7,488 bases of DNA, taken from positions 1 to 7,488 of the forward strand of contig CAYMYK010000152.1 of assembly GCA_964394625.1 (NCBI GenBank), given 5' to 3'. The notes below the pieces were generated by a model, which saw only the letters and a program-made list of their open reading frames with translations, had not been told where the DNA came from and made no database searches. The DNA comes from JAUVYV01 sp964394625 (GTDB lineage: Bacteria > Planctomycetota > Phycisphaerae > Sedimentisphaerales > Anaerobacaceae). Positions 1 through 6,277 of the stretch are shown in pieces (within the stretch, counting starts at the first letter, position 1; each line of letters begins with the position of its first letter). The position numbers and the translations under genes are program-made.

Positions 1-1
1 C

Positions 2-124
2 ATCTACAAAGGCGGAACCGTCTCGCAAAACATCTCAATCTACATGGCCCTGCTCGGCCTGGCCCTAATGGCCCTGTTCCAAAAGCTCACCCCAAAAGCC
101 AAAACGAGCCCAAAACACCCCTAA
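2..124 (+). CDS. C-terminal end of an unidentified membrane protein (5' partial)
   Basis: The reading frame is open from the left edge and stops with TAA at 122-124, giving about 40 residues. It contains one hydrophobic stretch (ISIYMALLGLALMALF), which looks like a final transmembrane helix. This is followed by a short, Lys/Pro-rich, probably cytoplasmic tail ending PKHP. The pattern fits the last helix of a polytopic inner-membrane protein such as a permease, but too little is visible to name a family. It could also be a tail-anchored single-pass protein. No convincing hairpin terminator follows the stop, although there is a run of seven T at 166-172. Confidence 0.6.
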   Translation: MYKGGTVSQNISIYMALLGLALMALFQKLTPKAKTSPKHP

Positions 125-194
125 CCGGTCACGCAGACGTCCTTTTCCTGTGTGTAGTCACTTCATTTTTTTCATAAACTTCGCGTTTTTTCTA

Positions 195-223
195 TTGATT
201 TGCCCCTGCCTTTATCGTATAGT
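195..223 (+). promoter_or_regulatory. Sigma-70-type promoter for the beta-helix protein gene
   Basis: The -35 box TTGATT (195-200) and the -10 box TATAGT (218-223) are separated by 17 nt. They match the consensus at 4/6 and 5/6 positions. Transcription would start near 230, leaving a leader of about 40 nt. That leader contains an AGGAG Shine-Dalgarno (255-259), 10 nt before the ATG at 270. It is a prediction from sequence only. Confidence 0.6.
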
Positions 224-269
224 AGCACTATCGAAACATCTGGGGGGATATTAAAGGAGAAGGTGTATT

Positions 270-2741
270 ATGAAAAGCGTTGCTCTGCTACTCACGATCG
301 TAATAACCCCCGTTCTTTACGCCCAGGTCCACACAAGCGCTGCACCCGTCGGCTCGACCACCATCGTTTTCCCGAATCCTTTTCCCCCAGACACCGAACC
401 GCCGATACAACACTGCGATGAACCGTTGCCTGAGGCCCAGTCGATTGCCATAGAACTCTCCGGCGAATTCTACCCGCCCGAAGACCTTACCTGGACAATC
501 TTCAACGACCTCGCCGCGATCCGCCAACTGCATCCGGAACTGGCAACTGTTACCCGCAGAGCGGACTATGTATGTAACGAACTGGTAGTCGGCCTTACCG
601 ACGAAGCAGGCCAATTGTACGCCCATGGCCAATATCACGAGCTCGACGAGCTAAATGCCCAATACGGTGTTGTCGAGATCGAATGGTTACGCACTTCGCG
701 TCCGGTTCTGCTTCTGCGCTTCGGTCAGGTCATGAACATGCCGCTGCTTGCTGACATCTACGAGGCCGCCAACCTCGACGGAGTCAGATATGTCGAAGTC
801 AACGGATTGGTTTACGCCGCCGTTATTGGTGGCAGTGGTCTATACGCCGCCCCGCCGGTGTACACCTTCCGATATCAGGTGACAGAGCTCGTCCCTAATG
901 AGTATGGAGTAGATTTATATATGTTCCGTACAGTGATATTGCAATTTACCGTTATCAACGGCCAGGTCTTCGAGTGCGGTGATGCCGAGATATATGTTGA
1001 CCCGCTCAATGGCTCGGACGATAACTTCGGCTACACCATCGACCAGCCAAAGTTGACAATCCAGGCCGCAATCGAAATGGCCTGCGACGGCGACACCGTA
1101 ATACTGCTGCCCGGCACATACACTGGGCCCGGCAATGTAGATAACGACTTCTTAGGAAAGGCAATCACCGTCCGCTCCATCGACCCGGCCGACCCATGCG
1201 TTGTCGCCGCCACCATAATCGACTGCAACGGCTCAGAAGAAGACCCCCACCGTGGCTTCATCTTCCAAAACGAAGAAGACGCAAATTCCATCCTCGCCGG
1301 CCTGACCATAATAAACGGCGTGGCGCCCCTTTACATGCCGCCTCTCGATGACCCCATTCCCATTCCGCCTCCCAACGAACCCATCTTCATTATTTTCGAT
1401 GAGCGGCAATCTCCTGTTATCGATCGCGATACCCAGATATACTATCCACCCCAACCCCTGCGGTACGGTAGCGGTGGTGCAATCCTGTGCGTATCGAAAT
1501 CAAGCCCGACAATCACACACTGTGTGATGACCAACAATGCCGCACTTGCGGTGAAACTCCCTTATTTTCTCTTAACCATCGCACAGGGTGGAGCAATCGC
1601 CTGCCTGTCCGCCAGCAGCCCACGAATTAACAATTGTATCTTCGAGGACAATATCGCACACAGCGGTGGAGCGGTCTATTGTTCCACAGGCGCATTAGTG
1701 TCCAACTGCTCTTTCATAAAAAACACAGCAATAAAAGATGGTGGCGCGGTCGGCACAGGTGCAATTGGCGTATCACTGCACAATTGCCTCTTTGTCGCAA
1801 ACCGTGCCGGATTCGGCGGAGCGGTTCTTTCTTTTGCTGAAAATACGGAAATTAGCAATTGCACCATCGTTGATAATATTGCCGAAAGAGAAGGAGATGC
1901 CATATATATCAGCAGTTTCGGCAAAATCACCATAACAAACAGCGTAATCCGCAACAATGATATCTTTCTACATACACTTGGCGGTTGGTGGATAGATATA
2001 CCCCCTATGGAGCCAATGTCTCTTGATGACTCATGGATCATCTTAGCACCAACCCCACCGATTCTGTCCATTTCCTACACTGACATAGACGCTGACTCCA
2101 TAGATCCCTGTGACGTTGCAACATGGGGACCCGGCAATATCGACATTGACCCGTGCTTTGTTAATCCCGGCTACTGGGACACCAATGGCACCCCGGATGA
2201 CATGAACGACGACTCCTACATGCTCGGCGACTATCGCCTCCTGCCCGATTCTGTCTGCATCGATGCCGGTGATCCTAATTTTATCCCCGAACCAAGCGAA
2301 ACCGACCTGGCCGGGAACCCGCGAGTCATCAACAGCAGAATCGACATGGGCGCCTACGAATATGCGCAACCCGTGGTGATCGAAGCCAGAATTCGCATAG
2401 TCCCGCGAATCCTGAACTTGCACAGCAAAGGCAGGTTCGTTTTCTGCATAATCCGACTGCCTGAAGATTTCAGCGTTGCCGATATCGACCGCGACAGTAT
2501 CCTGCTGCAGGACCAAATCGAGCCGCGTCGTGTCTTTATCAGCAGGCACTATCGCCTTGCTCTCGCGATATTCAACCGTATCGAACTGCAGGATATTCTT
2601 GAATGCGGCAGAGTCACACTCTCGCTCACCGGCAGGCTAAACGATGGCGCTCTATTCGAAGGAGCCGATACGGTTTGGGTAATCAAACCACACCAGTTCC
2701 GACGCCGAATACCGAAAACTTTTTCCGCTTCTTATCGCTAA
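270..2741 (+). CDS. Secreted right-handed parallel beta-helix protein with choice-of-anchor Q-like motif
   Basis: This is an 823-residue exported protein. Residues 1-19 form a signal peptide (MKSVALLLTIVITPVLYAQ). Residues about 100-190 form a separate domain that loosely resembles subtilase-propeptide-like modules (NELVVGLTD, then LDELNAQYGVVEIE and VRYVEVNG). At about 240-306 is the usual opening of secreted beta-helix proteins (IYVDPLNGSDDN, then LTIQAAIEMACDGDTVILLPGTY). Six rungs follow, with GGA[IV] or a variant at 402, 440, 466, 491, 516 and 542. Their spacing is 25-26 residues, apart from the first (38), and each is followed by an N-C-x-[FI]-x-x-N-like strand. A conserved DLAGNPR...IDMGAYEY motif lies at 679-698. 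The C-terminal module (about 702-807) contains ILNLHSKGR and LPEDFSVADID. The role is probably polysaccharide binding or surface adhesion. No catalytic residues can be assigned, and there is no PEP-CTERM or dockerin. The ATG is supported by AGGAG 10 nt upstream and by the signal peptide. Confidence 0.9.
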   Translation: MKSVALLLTIVITPVLYAQVHTSAAPVGSTTIVFPNPFPPDTEPPIQHCDEPLPEAQSIAIELSGEFYPPEDLTWTIFNDLAAIRQLHPELATVTRRADYVCNELVVGLTDEAGQLYAHGQYHELDELNAQYGVVEIEWLRTSRPVLLLRFGQVMNMPLLADIYEAANLDGVRYVEVNGLVYAAVIGGSGLYAAPPVYTFRYQVTELVPNEYGVDLYMFRTVILQFTVINGQVFECGDAEIYVDPLNGSDDNFGYTIDQPKLTIQAAIEMACDGDTVILLPGTYTGPGNVDNDFLGKAITVRSIDPADPCVVAATIIDCNGSEEDPHRGFIFQNEEDANSILAGLTIINGVAPLYMPPLDDPIPIPPPNEPIFIIFDERQSPVIDRDTQIYYPPQPLRYGSGGAILCVSKSSPTITHCVMTNNAALAVKLPYFLLTIAQGGAIACLSASSPRINNCIFEDNIAHSGGAVYCSTGALVSNCSFIKNTAIKDGGAVGTGAIGVSLHNCLFVANRAGFGGAVLSFAENTEISNCTIVDNIAEREGDAIYISSFGKITITNSVIRNNDIFLHTLGGWWIDIPPMEPMSLDDSWIILAPTPPILSISYTDIDADSIDPCDVATWGPGNIDIDPCFVNPGYWDTNGTPDDMNDDSYMLGDYRLLPDSVCIDAGDPNFIPEPSETDLAGNPRVINSRIDMGAYEYAQPVVIEARIRIVPRILNLHSKGRFVFCIIRLPEDFSVADIDRDSILLQDQIEPRRVFISRHYRLALAIFNRIELQDILECGRVTLSLTGRLNDGALFEGADTVWVIKPHQFRRRIPKTFSASYR

Positions 2742-2803
2742 TCCTATCTGCAAAAAAAACGAGCAGCTTGTCGGCAATATGTTCTCGGGGCGGCTTCAAT
2801 TGT

Positions 2804-2840
2804 AGCCGGCCGCCCACCCCGCCTCAAGTCCGGCTTTTTT
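2804..2840 (+). terminator. Candidate rho-independent terminator after the beta-helix gene
   Basis: AGCCGG (2804-2809) pairs with CCGGCT (2830-2835) across a 20-nt loop, and six T follow (2835-2840). The loop is large for an intrinsic terminator, so the call is tentative. An alternative stem, GGGCGGC (2788-2794) with GCCGCCC (2809-2815), overlaps the left arm. The two structures therefore cannot both form completely. Confidence 0.45.
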
Positions 2841-2850
2841 AACGAACTTA

Positions 2851-2880
2851 TTGGCCGTTTTGCCGATATATCTGTATAAT
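2851..2880 (+). promoter_or_regulatory. Sigma-70-type promoter for the rhomboid gene
   Basis: TTGGCC (2851-2856) is separated by 18 nt from a perfect TATAAT (2875-2880). The predicted start of transcription is near 2887, about 35 nt before the rhomboid ATG. The same layout, with TTGTCC and TATAAT 18 nt apart, appears at 6628-6657. Confidence 0.6.
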
Positions 2881-2921
2881 CAGGCGCTTAACTTGTCCGC
2901 TCTTTCAACCGGAAATTAACT

Positions 2922-3767
2922 ATGGGACTTTACGACAGAGACTACACTCAGCAAGGCTATCGGCCGCAGCACGGCTATTCGGGGGTATCTCTGCGCTCGC
3001 TTTTCCCGAAGCCCCCCAGCATCGTTCTAAGAATCATCATCATCAACGTTGTCATCTTCCTCGCCACTGCCATCTCGGGGCAGATTGCCGGTATCGTGGT
3101 AAGCTGGTTTTCCGTATTTCCGAAAAATCTCTTCATTGCAATACAGTTGTGGCGGCCAATAACATATCAGTTCCTCCACGCCGGTTTAAGCCACGTCCTG
3201 TGGAATATGCTCTGGCTATACTTCTTTGGCTCCATCCTCGAACGCCTCTGGGGACCAAAAAAGTTCCTTATCTTCTATCTTACCTGTGGCGCAGTCGGCG
3301 GTATCGTATACTCCATACTGGCCCTGCTTGGGATAATGTCCGCAGGCCCTCTCATCGGGGCATCGGGAGCAATTTTCGGGATAGTTGTAGTGGTCGCGAT
3401 CCTATTCCCAAAACTCCGGGTCTATGCCTTGGGTATTTTCCCAATTCCAATGATGTTGGTGGCGCTGATTTGCATACTCGTCAGCATCCTCGGCCTCAGA
3501 GGTGAAAACGCCGGCGGCGAGCTCTGCCATCTTGGTGGTGCCGCTGCGGGGGCAATCTATGTCTTCTCCGAATCCTGGCGAACAAGGATAAAGCTGCGGT
3601 TCAAGGCATCGAGATGGCAAAGGGACGTAAGCCAGGAGCGGAAACTGCGTATCGAGGTTGACCGTATCCTCAAAAAGGTCCACGACCACGGTATCCGCTC
3701 GCTGAGCCTTGCGGAAAAGCGCATTCTGAAAAAGGCAACAAGACTGGAGCAGATGCGCCATTCATAA
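2922..3767 (+). CDS. Rhomboid family intramembrane serine protease
   Basis: This is a 281-residue polytopic membrane protease that cleaves transmembrane substrates within the bilayer. The catalytic dyad is visible: Ser148 in GASGAIFG (146-153) and His203 in CHLGG. The conserved helix-2 motif HxxxxHxxxN is present as H86, H91 and N95, inside WRPITYQFLHAG...NMLWLYFFG. An L1-loop WR motif (W77 R78) is also present. About six hydrophobic helices lie between residues 33 and 215. The soluble tail (about 220-281) carries IEVDRILKKVHDHGIRSLSLAEKRIL, resembling the small C-terminal module (DUF6576 type) found on many bacterial rhomboids. The N-terminus is short and rich in Tyr, Gln and Gly. The ATG has only a weak GGAAA 6 nt upstream, but the promoter at 2851-2880 fits it. 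The gene appears monocistronic. The substrate cannot be predicted. Confidence 0.94.
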   Translation: MGLYDRDYTQQGYRPQHGYSGVSLRSLFPKPPSIVLRIIIINVVIFLATAISGQIAGIVVSWFSVFPKNLFIAIQLWRPITYQFLHAGLSHVLWNMLWLYFFGSILERLWGPKKFLIFYLTCGAVGGIVYSILALLGIMSAGPLIGASGAIFGIVVVVAILFPKLRVYALGIFPIPMMLVALICILVSILGLRGENAGGELCHLGGAAAGAIYVFSESWRTRIKLRFKASRWQRDVSQERKLRIEVDRILKKVHDHGIRSLSLAEKRILKKATRLEQMRHS

Positions 3768-3769
3768 GA

Positions 3770-3798
3770 AAAGGCCCCGCTTTTTCTCTGCAGGGCCT
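3770..3798 (-). terminator. Rho-independent terminator of the sigma-factor operon, in the convergent gap
   Basis: AGGCCC (3772-3777) pairs with GGGCCT (3793-3798) around a 15-nt loop. Read on the minus strand, the stem is followed by TTTTCTTA, a reasonable U-tract, so it suits the minus-strand operon best. On the plus strand there is no T-run after the stem, although it starts only 4 nt after the rhomboid stop and could still protect that transcript's 3' end. Confidence 0.5.
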
Positions 3799-3819
3799 GA
3801 GAGTGCCAACTGTCCCCTC

Positions 3820-3843
3820 AACCCGGTCGAGCCGGGCCGGGTT
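3820..3843. repeat. Inverted repeat next to the stop of the exported-protein gene
   Basis: AACCCGG (3820-3826) and CCGGGTT (3837-3843) form a 7-bp stem around 10 nt. A nested alternative, CCCGG/CCGGG (3822-3826 with 3832-3836), is also possible. It lies 4 nt beyond the minus-strand stop codon at 3848. On the plus strand ATTGTTA follows, giving a poor U-tract. It may be an extra 3'-end hairpin for either transcript. Confidence 0.4.
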
Positions 3844-3847
3844 ATTG

Positions 3848-4762
3848 TTACTGCCAATCGAACTTCCCTGTCTGGCTGAGAAGCTCTTTGATTCTGGCGT
3901 TGACGTTTTGCTGCTTGAACTGCGGACTTTTCCATTTTTCAACATCGGCCTCTTTGCTCTTTACTTCCTTTTGCAGCTCTTCGAGTTTTTTTGCAAGCTG
4001 CTCATAGGCGATTTGTTTTCTCTTTACGATGAGGTCGAAACGCCGGCCGATGACGTCCTCGAGTTCGGAAATCAGTGCATTTTTTTCGTTTTTGTCGGTG
4101 GTGGTTTTTATTCGGCCCGTAAGCTCGTGTCTTTGCTGCTTGAGGGCCATATCGTCTTTTAAGACCGCCGCCAGTTCGGGATTGTCTTTCGAGGCACGGT
4201 AAATCCTTCCGTATTTCTTTAAGCTGACCATCAGTTTTCTCATATACAGCTCGGGCTTTTCATTTTGAAGCTGTTCGAGGTTTTCTGCTTCGTCAGGGAA
4301 GTTTTGGCCGAGCCACTCGATATATTCCGCGTTTTTTTCGCGCATTTGCTCGCGCATCATCTCTCGTCCAGGCCCTTCACCCGGCTGGGGCGCGCCCTTA
4401 AAACGCATTGCCCGCTCGCGATGACCCCGCATCTGCTCGGGTTGCTCTGCCCTTTGCTGCTGCATCCGCCTGCCGAGATGCTCTCGCATCACAAAGCGAA
4501 GATCATTTTTGAATGCATCGGGGTTCTGCGTCCTCAGTTTCGCTAATTCGTCCGCCCGCTGCGGGTCGGTCTGCCGTATCCGCTGCATTATGCGCTCAAT
4601 CGCTTCGTTGTTTAACTCGAACCGGCCCGCCCCTCGGCCCGGCTGGTCATCGAGCCAGATGTTGTTGCTGTCCTGCGGTTGGGCCGCAAAGCAGGCCGCC
4701 GGTCCTGCAATCACGAGAAGTCCCAGTAATACAAGCAAAAACTTCGCATAGTCCGTTGTCAT
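3848..4762 (-). CDS. Exported, charged alpha-helical protein with internal repeat; third gene of the sigma-factor operon
   Basis: This is a 304-residue protein whose family I do not recognise. Residues 1-27 form a signal peptide with hydrophobic core FLLVLLGLLVIAG, ending PAACFAA|Q. Cys24 is preceded by PAA, which is not a good lipobox. The mature part is very rich in Glu, Lys, Arg and Gln and should be mostly helical. Residues 67-94 and 156-183 look like a duplication sharing the pattern P-x-x-A-[DE]-x-L-x-x-L-...-P-[DE]-x-[FY]-x-x-x-L. Between them is a Met/Arg/Gln/Gly-rich linker (about 97-140). Residues about 240-278 look like a coiled coil (YEQLAKKLEELQKEV). The ATG at 4762 is preferred over an upstream in-frame GTG (4786). 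It starts 4 nt after the anti-sigma stop with AGGATAGG just before it, and the signal peptide then begins correctly. It may be a periplasmic partner of the sigma/anti-sigma pair, by position only. Confidence 0.8.
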   Translation of the reverse strand: MTTDYAKFLLVLLGLLVIAGPAACFAAQPQDSNNIWLDDQPGRGAGRFELNNEAIERIMQRIRQTDPQRADELAKLRTQNPDAFKNDLRFVMREHLGRRMQQQRAEQPEQMRGHRERAMRFKGAPQPGEGPGREMMREQMREKNAEYIEWLGQNFPDEAENLEQLQNEKPELYMRKLMVSLKKYGRIYRASKDNPELAAVLKDDMALKQQRHELTGRIKTTTDKNEKNALISELEDVIGRRFDLIVKRKQIAYEQLAKKLEELQKEVKSKEADVEKWKSPQFKQQNVNARIKELLSQTGKFDWQ

Positions 4763-4766
4763 TTTC

Positions 4767-5288
4767 CTATCCTTTCCAAAAATCACTGCTGATATCTATC
4801 AGCTCCATTTCCAGGTCATATAGTTCCGCTTGTCCGTTCGTTTCGTTGTCACCCAACCGCAGTGCCAGCATCTCGTCTGCAACCTGGTTGACCTCTGCCG
4901 TCAGCACCGCAATATCGGCGTCGGCGGCGGCGATATCGTCACTCTGCCAGAGGGCACTCGCTATTACCGTAGTACCTGTTTGGACCGGCGGCTGCACGGC
5001 AGCCGGCTGGAATACCTTCACCGCAACAACCGCAGCGACGAACAGCACCGCCGCTACAGCCAGCACCTTATACATTGCCCGCCTTGACTCGCCCGTCTTA
5101 CGCCGCATCAATGCCCCGGCAGCCGCTGCCTTTGCCTTTGCCAGTACCCCGGCGTCCGGCTCGGGCGCAGGGTATTGGCGCAGGATTGCCTCTGTCCTGT
5201 CGATGTCGCGTGCCGCCTGCTCGGCTGAGCCGGCATCAACGAAACTCTCGAAAAGGTTTTTCAGATTTTCATTTTCAGTATCGGACAT
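4767..5288 (-). CDS. Single-pass membrane protein, probable anti-sigma factor
   Basis: This is a 173-residue protein. The N-terminal part (1-70) is soluble and presumably cytoplasmic, with an acidic amphipathic start (ENENLKNLFESFVDAG) and a YPAPEPDAGVL segment. One transmembrane helix spans about 72-93 (MYKVLAVAAVLFVAAVVAV), preceded by basic residues (MRRK, SRR), which puts the N-terminus inside. The C-terminal part (about 94-173) would be periplasmic and is acidic, with a likely helical DIAAADADIAVLTAEVNQVADEM region. There is no HxxxCxxC zinc anti-sigma motif. The anti-sigma role is inferred from position: the gene begins 7 nt after an ECF sigma factor stop. Its Shine-Dalgarno GGAG (5299-5302) lies inside the end of the sigma gene, which suggests translational coupling. 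I know of no decisive domain here. Confidence 0.8.
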   Translation of the reverse strand: MSDTENENLKNLFESFVDAGSAEQAARDIDRTEAILRQYPAPEPDAGVLAKAKAAAAGALMRRKTGESRRAMYKVLAVAAVLFVAAVVAVKVFQPAAVQPPVQTGTTVIASALWQSDDIAAADADIAVLTAEVNQVADEMLALRLGDNETNGQAELYDLEMELIDISSDFWKG

Positions 5289-5295
5289 TGCCTTT

Positions 5296-5820
5296 TCACT
5301 CCATCAGTTTCCGCAGTTTTTTCAGCGTTCGATGCACTTTTGACAGCGTTGTTCCTATCGGCTCGGCCCTCATAGCGGCTATTTCCTTAAAGCTGAGCTG
5401 CGAGTAGAAACGCAGCATAATCAGCTCTCGTAAATCACTGTCCAGCTTTTCGAGCTGCATCTGCAGCTTATCAACCCTTACATCATCACGTTTCGTCTCG
5501 TTTGGCTTCAGCACGAGCTGCTCTTTTTTGGCTTCGAGCAGGTTGCGCCGGCGCTGTTTTCGCCTCAGATAGTCGTGAAAGACGTTCGAGGCGATGGTAA
5601 AAAGCCAGCCGTCAAAGCTGCCGCCCCTGTATGACTTAAACTTCTCCACTAACTTGACAAATAGCTCGCTCAGCAAATCTTCGCTGATAACCCCGCTGCC
5701 CGTCAGCCGGTAAAAGTAACCGTAGAGCCGCCTGCCGTACAAATCCACCAGTTCTGAAAAACTCCGCTCATCACCGTTCTTACAGCCGATAATCACCTGT
5801 TCTAAGCGTTTTTTAGCCAT
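5296..5820 (-). CDS. ECF-type sigma-70 family RNA polymerase sigma factor
   Basis: This is a 174-residue sigma factor with the two domains of the ECF class. Region 2 lies at about 18-90, with SFSELVDLYGRRLYGYFYRLTG, then EDLLSELFVKLVEKFKSYRGG and the hallmark FDGWLFTIASNVFHDYLRRKQRR. Region 4 lies at about 122-172, with LDSDLRELIMLRFYSQLSFKEIA and the recognition helix region IGTTLSKVHRTLKKLRK. It directs RNA polymerase to a specific promoter set and is probably held inactive by the membrane protein encoded 7 nt downstream. The length is normal for the class. The start ATG (5818-5820) has only a weak upstream ribosome site (AAAAGCAAG), but the N-terminus KRLEQVIIGCKNGDERSFSEL is typical. I found no clear ECF-type autoregulated promoter (GGAAC plus downstream box) in the correct orientation. 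The group within the ECF classification cannot be given by eye. Confidence 0.92.
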   Translation of the reverse strand: MAKKRLEQVIIGCKNGDERSFSELVDLYGRRLYGYFYRLTGSGVISEDLLSELFVKLVEKFKSYRGGSFDGWLFTIASNVFHDYLRRKQRRRNLLEAKKEQLVLKPNETKRDDVRVDKLQMQLEKLDSDLRELIMLRFYSQLSFKEIAAMRAEPIGTTLSKVHRTLKKLRKLME

Positions 5821-5868
5821 ATACAGCTTGCTTTTCTGCGAATAAAGACGCCCGCAAGGAACCTTTTA

Positions 5869-5896
5869 TTGCAATATGGCGGGAAATTGCTATCCT
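5869..5896 (+). promoter_or_regulatory. Weak promoter candidate for the CxxCxxCC gene (possible leaderless start)
   Basis: TTGCAA (5869-5874) and TATCCT (5891-5896) are 16 nt apart, each matching consensus at 4/6. The predicted transcription start falls at about 5903-5905, on or next to the ATG at 5905. This would explain why that ATG has no Shine-Dalgarno. An inverted repeat, GCAAT (5871-5875) and ATTGC (5886-5890), overlaps the spacer and could be an operator. Confidence 0.3.
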
Positions 5897-5904
5897 GCCC
5901 CACG

Positions 5905-6192
5905 ATGCCTGCGATTGTCAAAGAAACAGAAAGCTCGTCAAAAAACACCTGGGCCGCCAAGCTCAAGCGCACGGTTACCGCTTTCCTGCCGGTTGATAAA
6001 AAACGCAGAGGTAAGTGTAATCGCTGCGGCGCCTGCTGTAAACTGCCCAATCGCTGCCCGTTCCTCGCCTACGACGACCAGGGCCTTGCCGTCTGCAAAA
6101 TCTACCCCGTCCGTCCGCTCAACTGCAGAAAGTACCCCCGGACCAAATCGGAGCTGGTCACGGCAGAGACCTGCGGCCACTCATTCGACTGA
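5905..6192 (+). CDS. Small YkgJ-type CxxCxxCC cysteine-cluster protein
   Basis: This is a 95-residue protein with the YkgJ-family (UPF0153) signature. C-x2-C-x2-C-C occurs at Cys38, Cys41, Cys44 and Cys45 (KCNRCGACCKLPN). It is followed by CPFL (Cys50), an AVCKIYPVRPLNCRKYP segment with two more Cys (64 and 73), and a late Cys (TCGHSF). Members are predicted to bind zinc or an Fe-S cluster; the biochemical role is mostly unknown. The family is usually longer, so this is a compact member. The N-terminal 30 residues are basic and unremarkable. The start is uncertain. ATG 5905 has no Shine-Dalgarno, while an in-frame TTG at 5869 has AAGGA 8 nt upstream and would add 12 residues (MQYGGKLLSCPT). 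The ATG is chosen because the extension shows no family feature. The gene is divergent from the sigma factor, with 84 nt between them. Confidence 0.85.
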   Translation: MPAIVKETESSSKNTWAAKLKRTVTAFLPVDKKRRGKCNRCGACCKLPNRCPFLAYDDQGLAVCKIYPVRPLNCRKYPRTKSELVTAETCGHSFD

Positions 6193-6248
6193 AAATCGAC
6201 ATATACCTCTGCCGGCACATACCACTATCGCAATCGAATATCTAAAGA

Positions 6249-6277
6249 CCGGGCAAGAGGGTATCCTCGCAAACCGG
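6249..6277 (-). terminator. Weak hairpin after the Cys-rich minus-strand gene
   Basis: CCGG (6249-6252) pairs with CCGG (6274-6277), and inside it GAGG (6257-6260) pairs with CCTC (6265-6268). The two stems are separated by GCAA/GCAAA internal loops. On the minus strand TCTTTAGATATT follows, a poor U-tract. It directly abuts the stop codon at 6278-6280 in the convergent gap, so an end-of-transcript role is plausible but weakly supported. Confidence 0.25.

Noticed and set aside
138..172. Possible terminator of the left-edge membrane protein gene (T-run at 166-172)
   Set aside because: No inverted repeat could be found directly upstream of the T-run.
4513..5343. Plus-strand open frame of 276 codons opposite the anti-sigma gene
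   Set aside because: It is antisense to the sigma/anti-sigma operon, and the Ser/Ala-rich product follows from GC-rich codons on the other strand. There is no ribosome site.
5858..5863. GGAACC resembling an ECF -35 element near the sigma factor gene
   Set aside because: On the plus strand it points away from the sigma gene and lacks a convincing -10 box at 16-17 nt. On the minus strand it reads GGTTCC.
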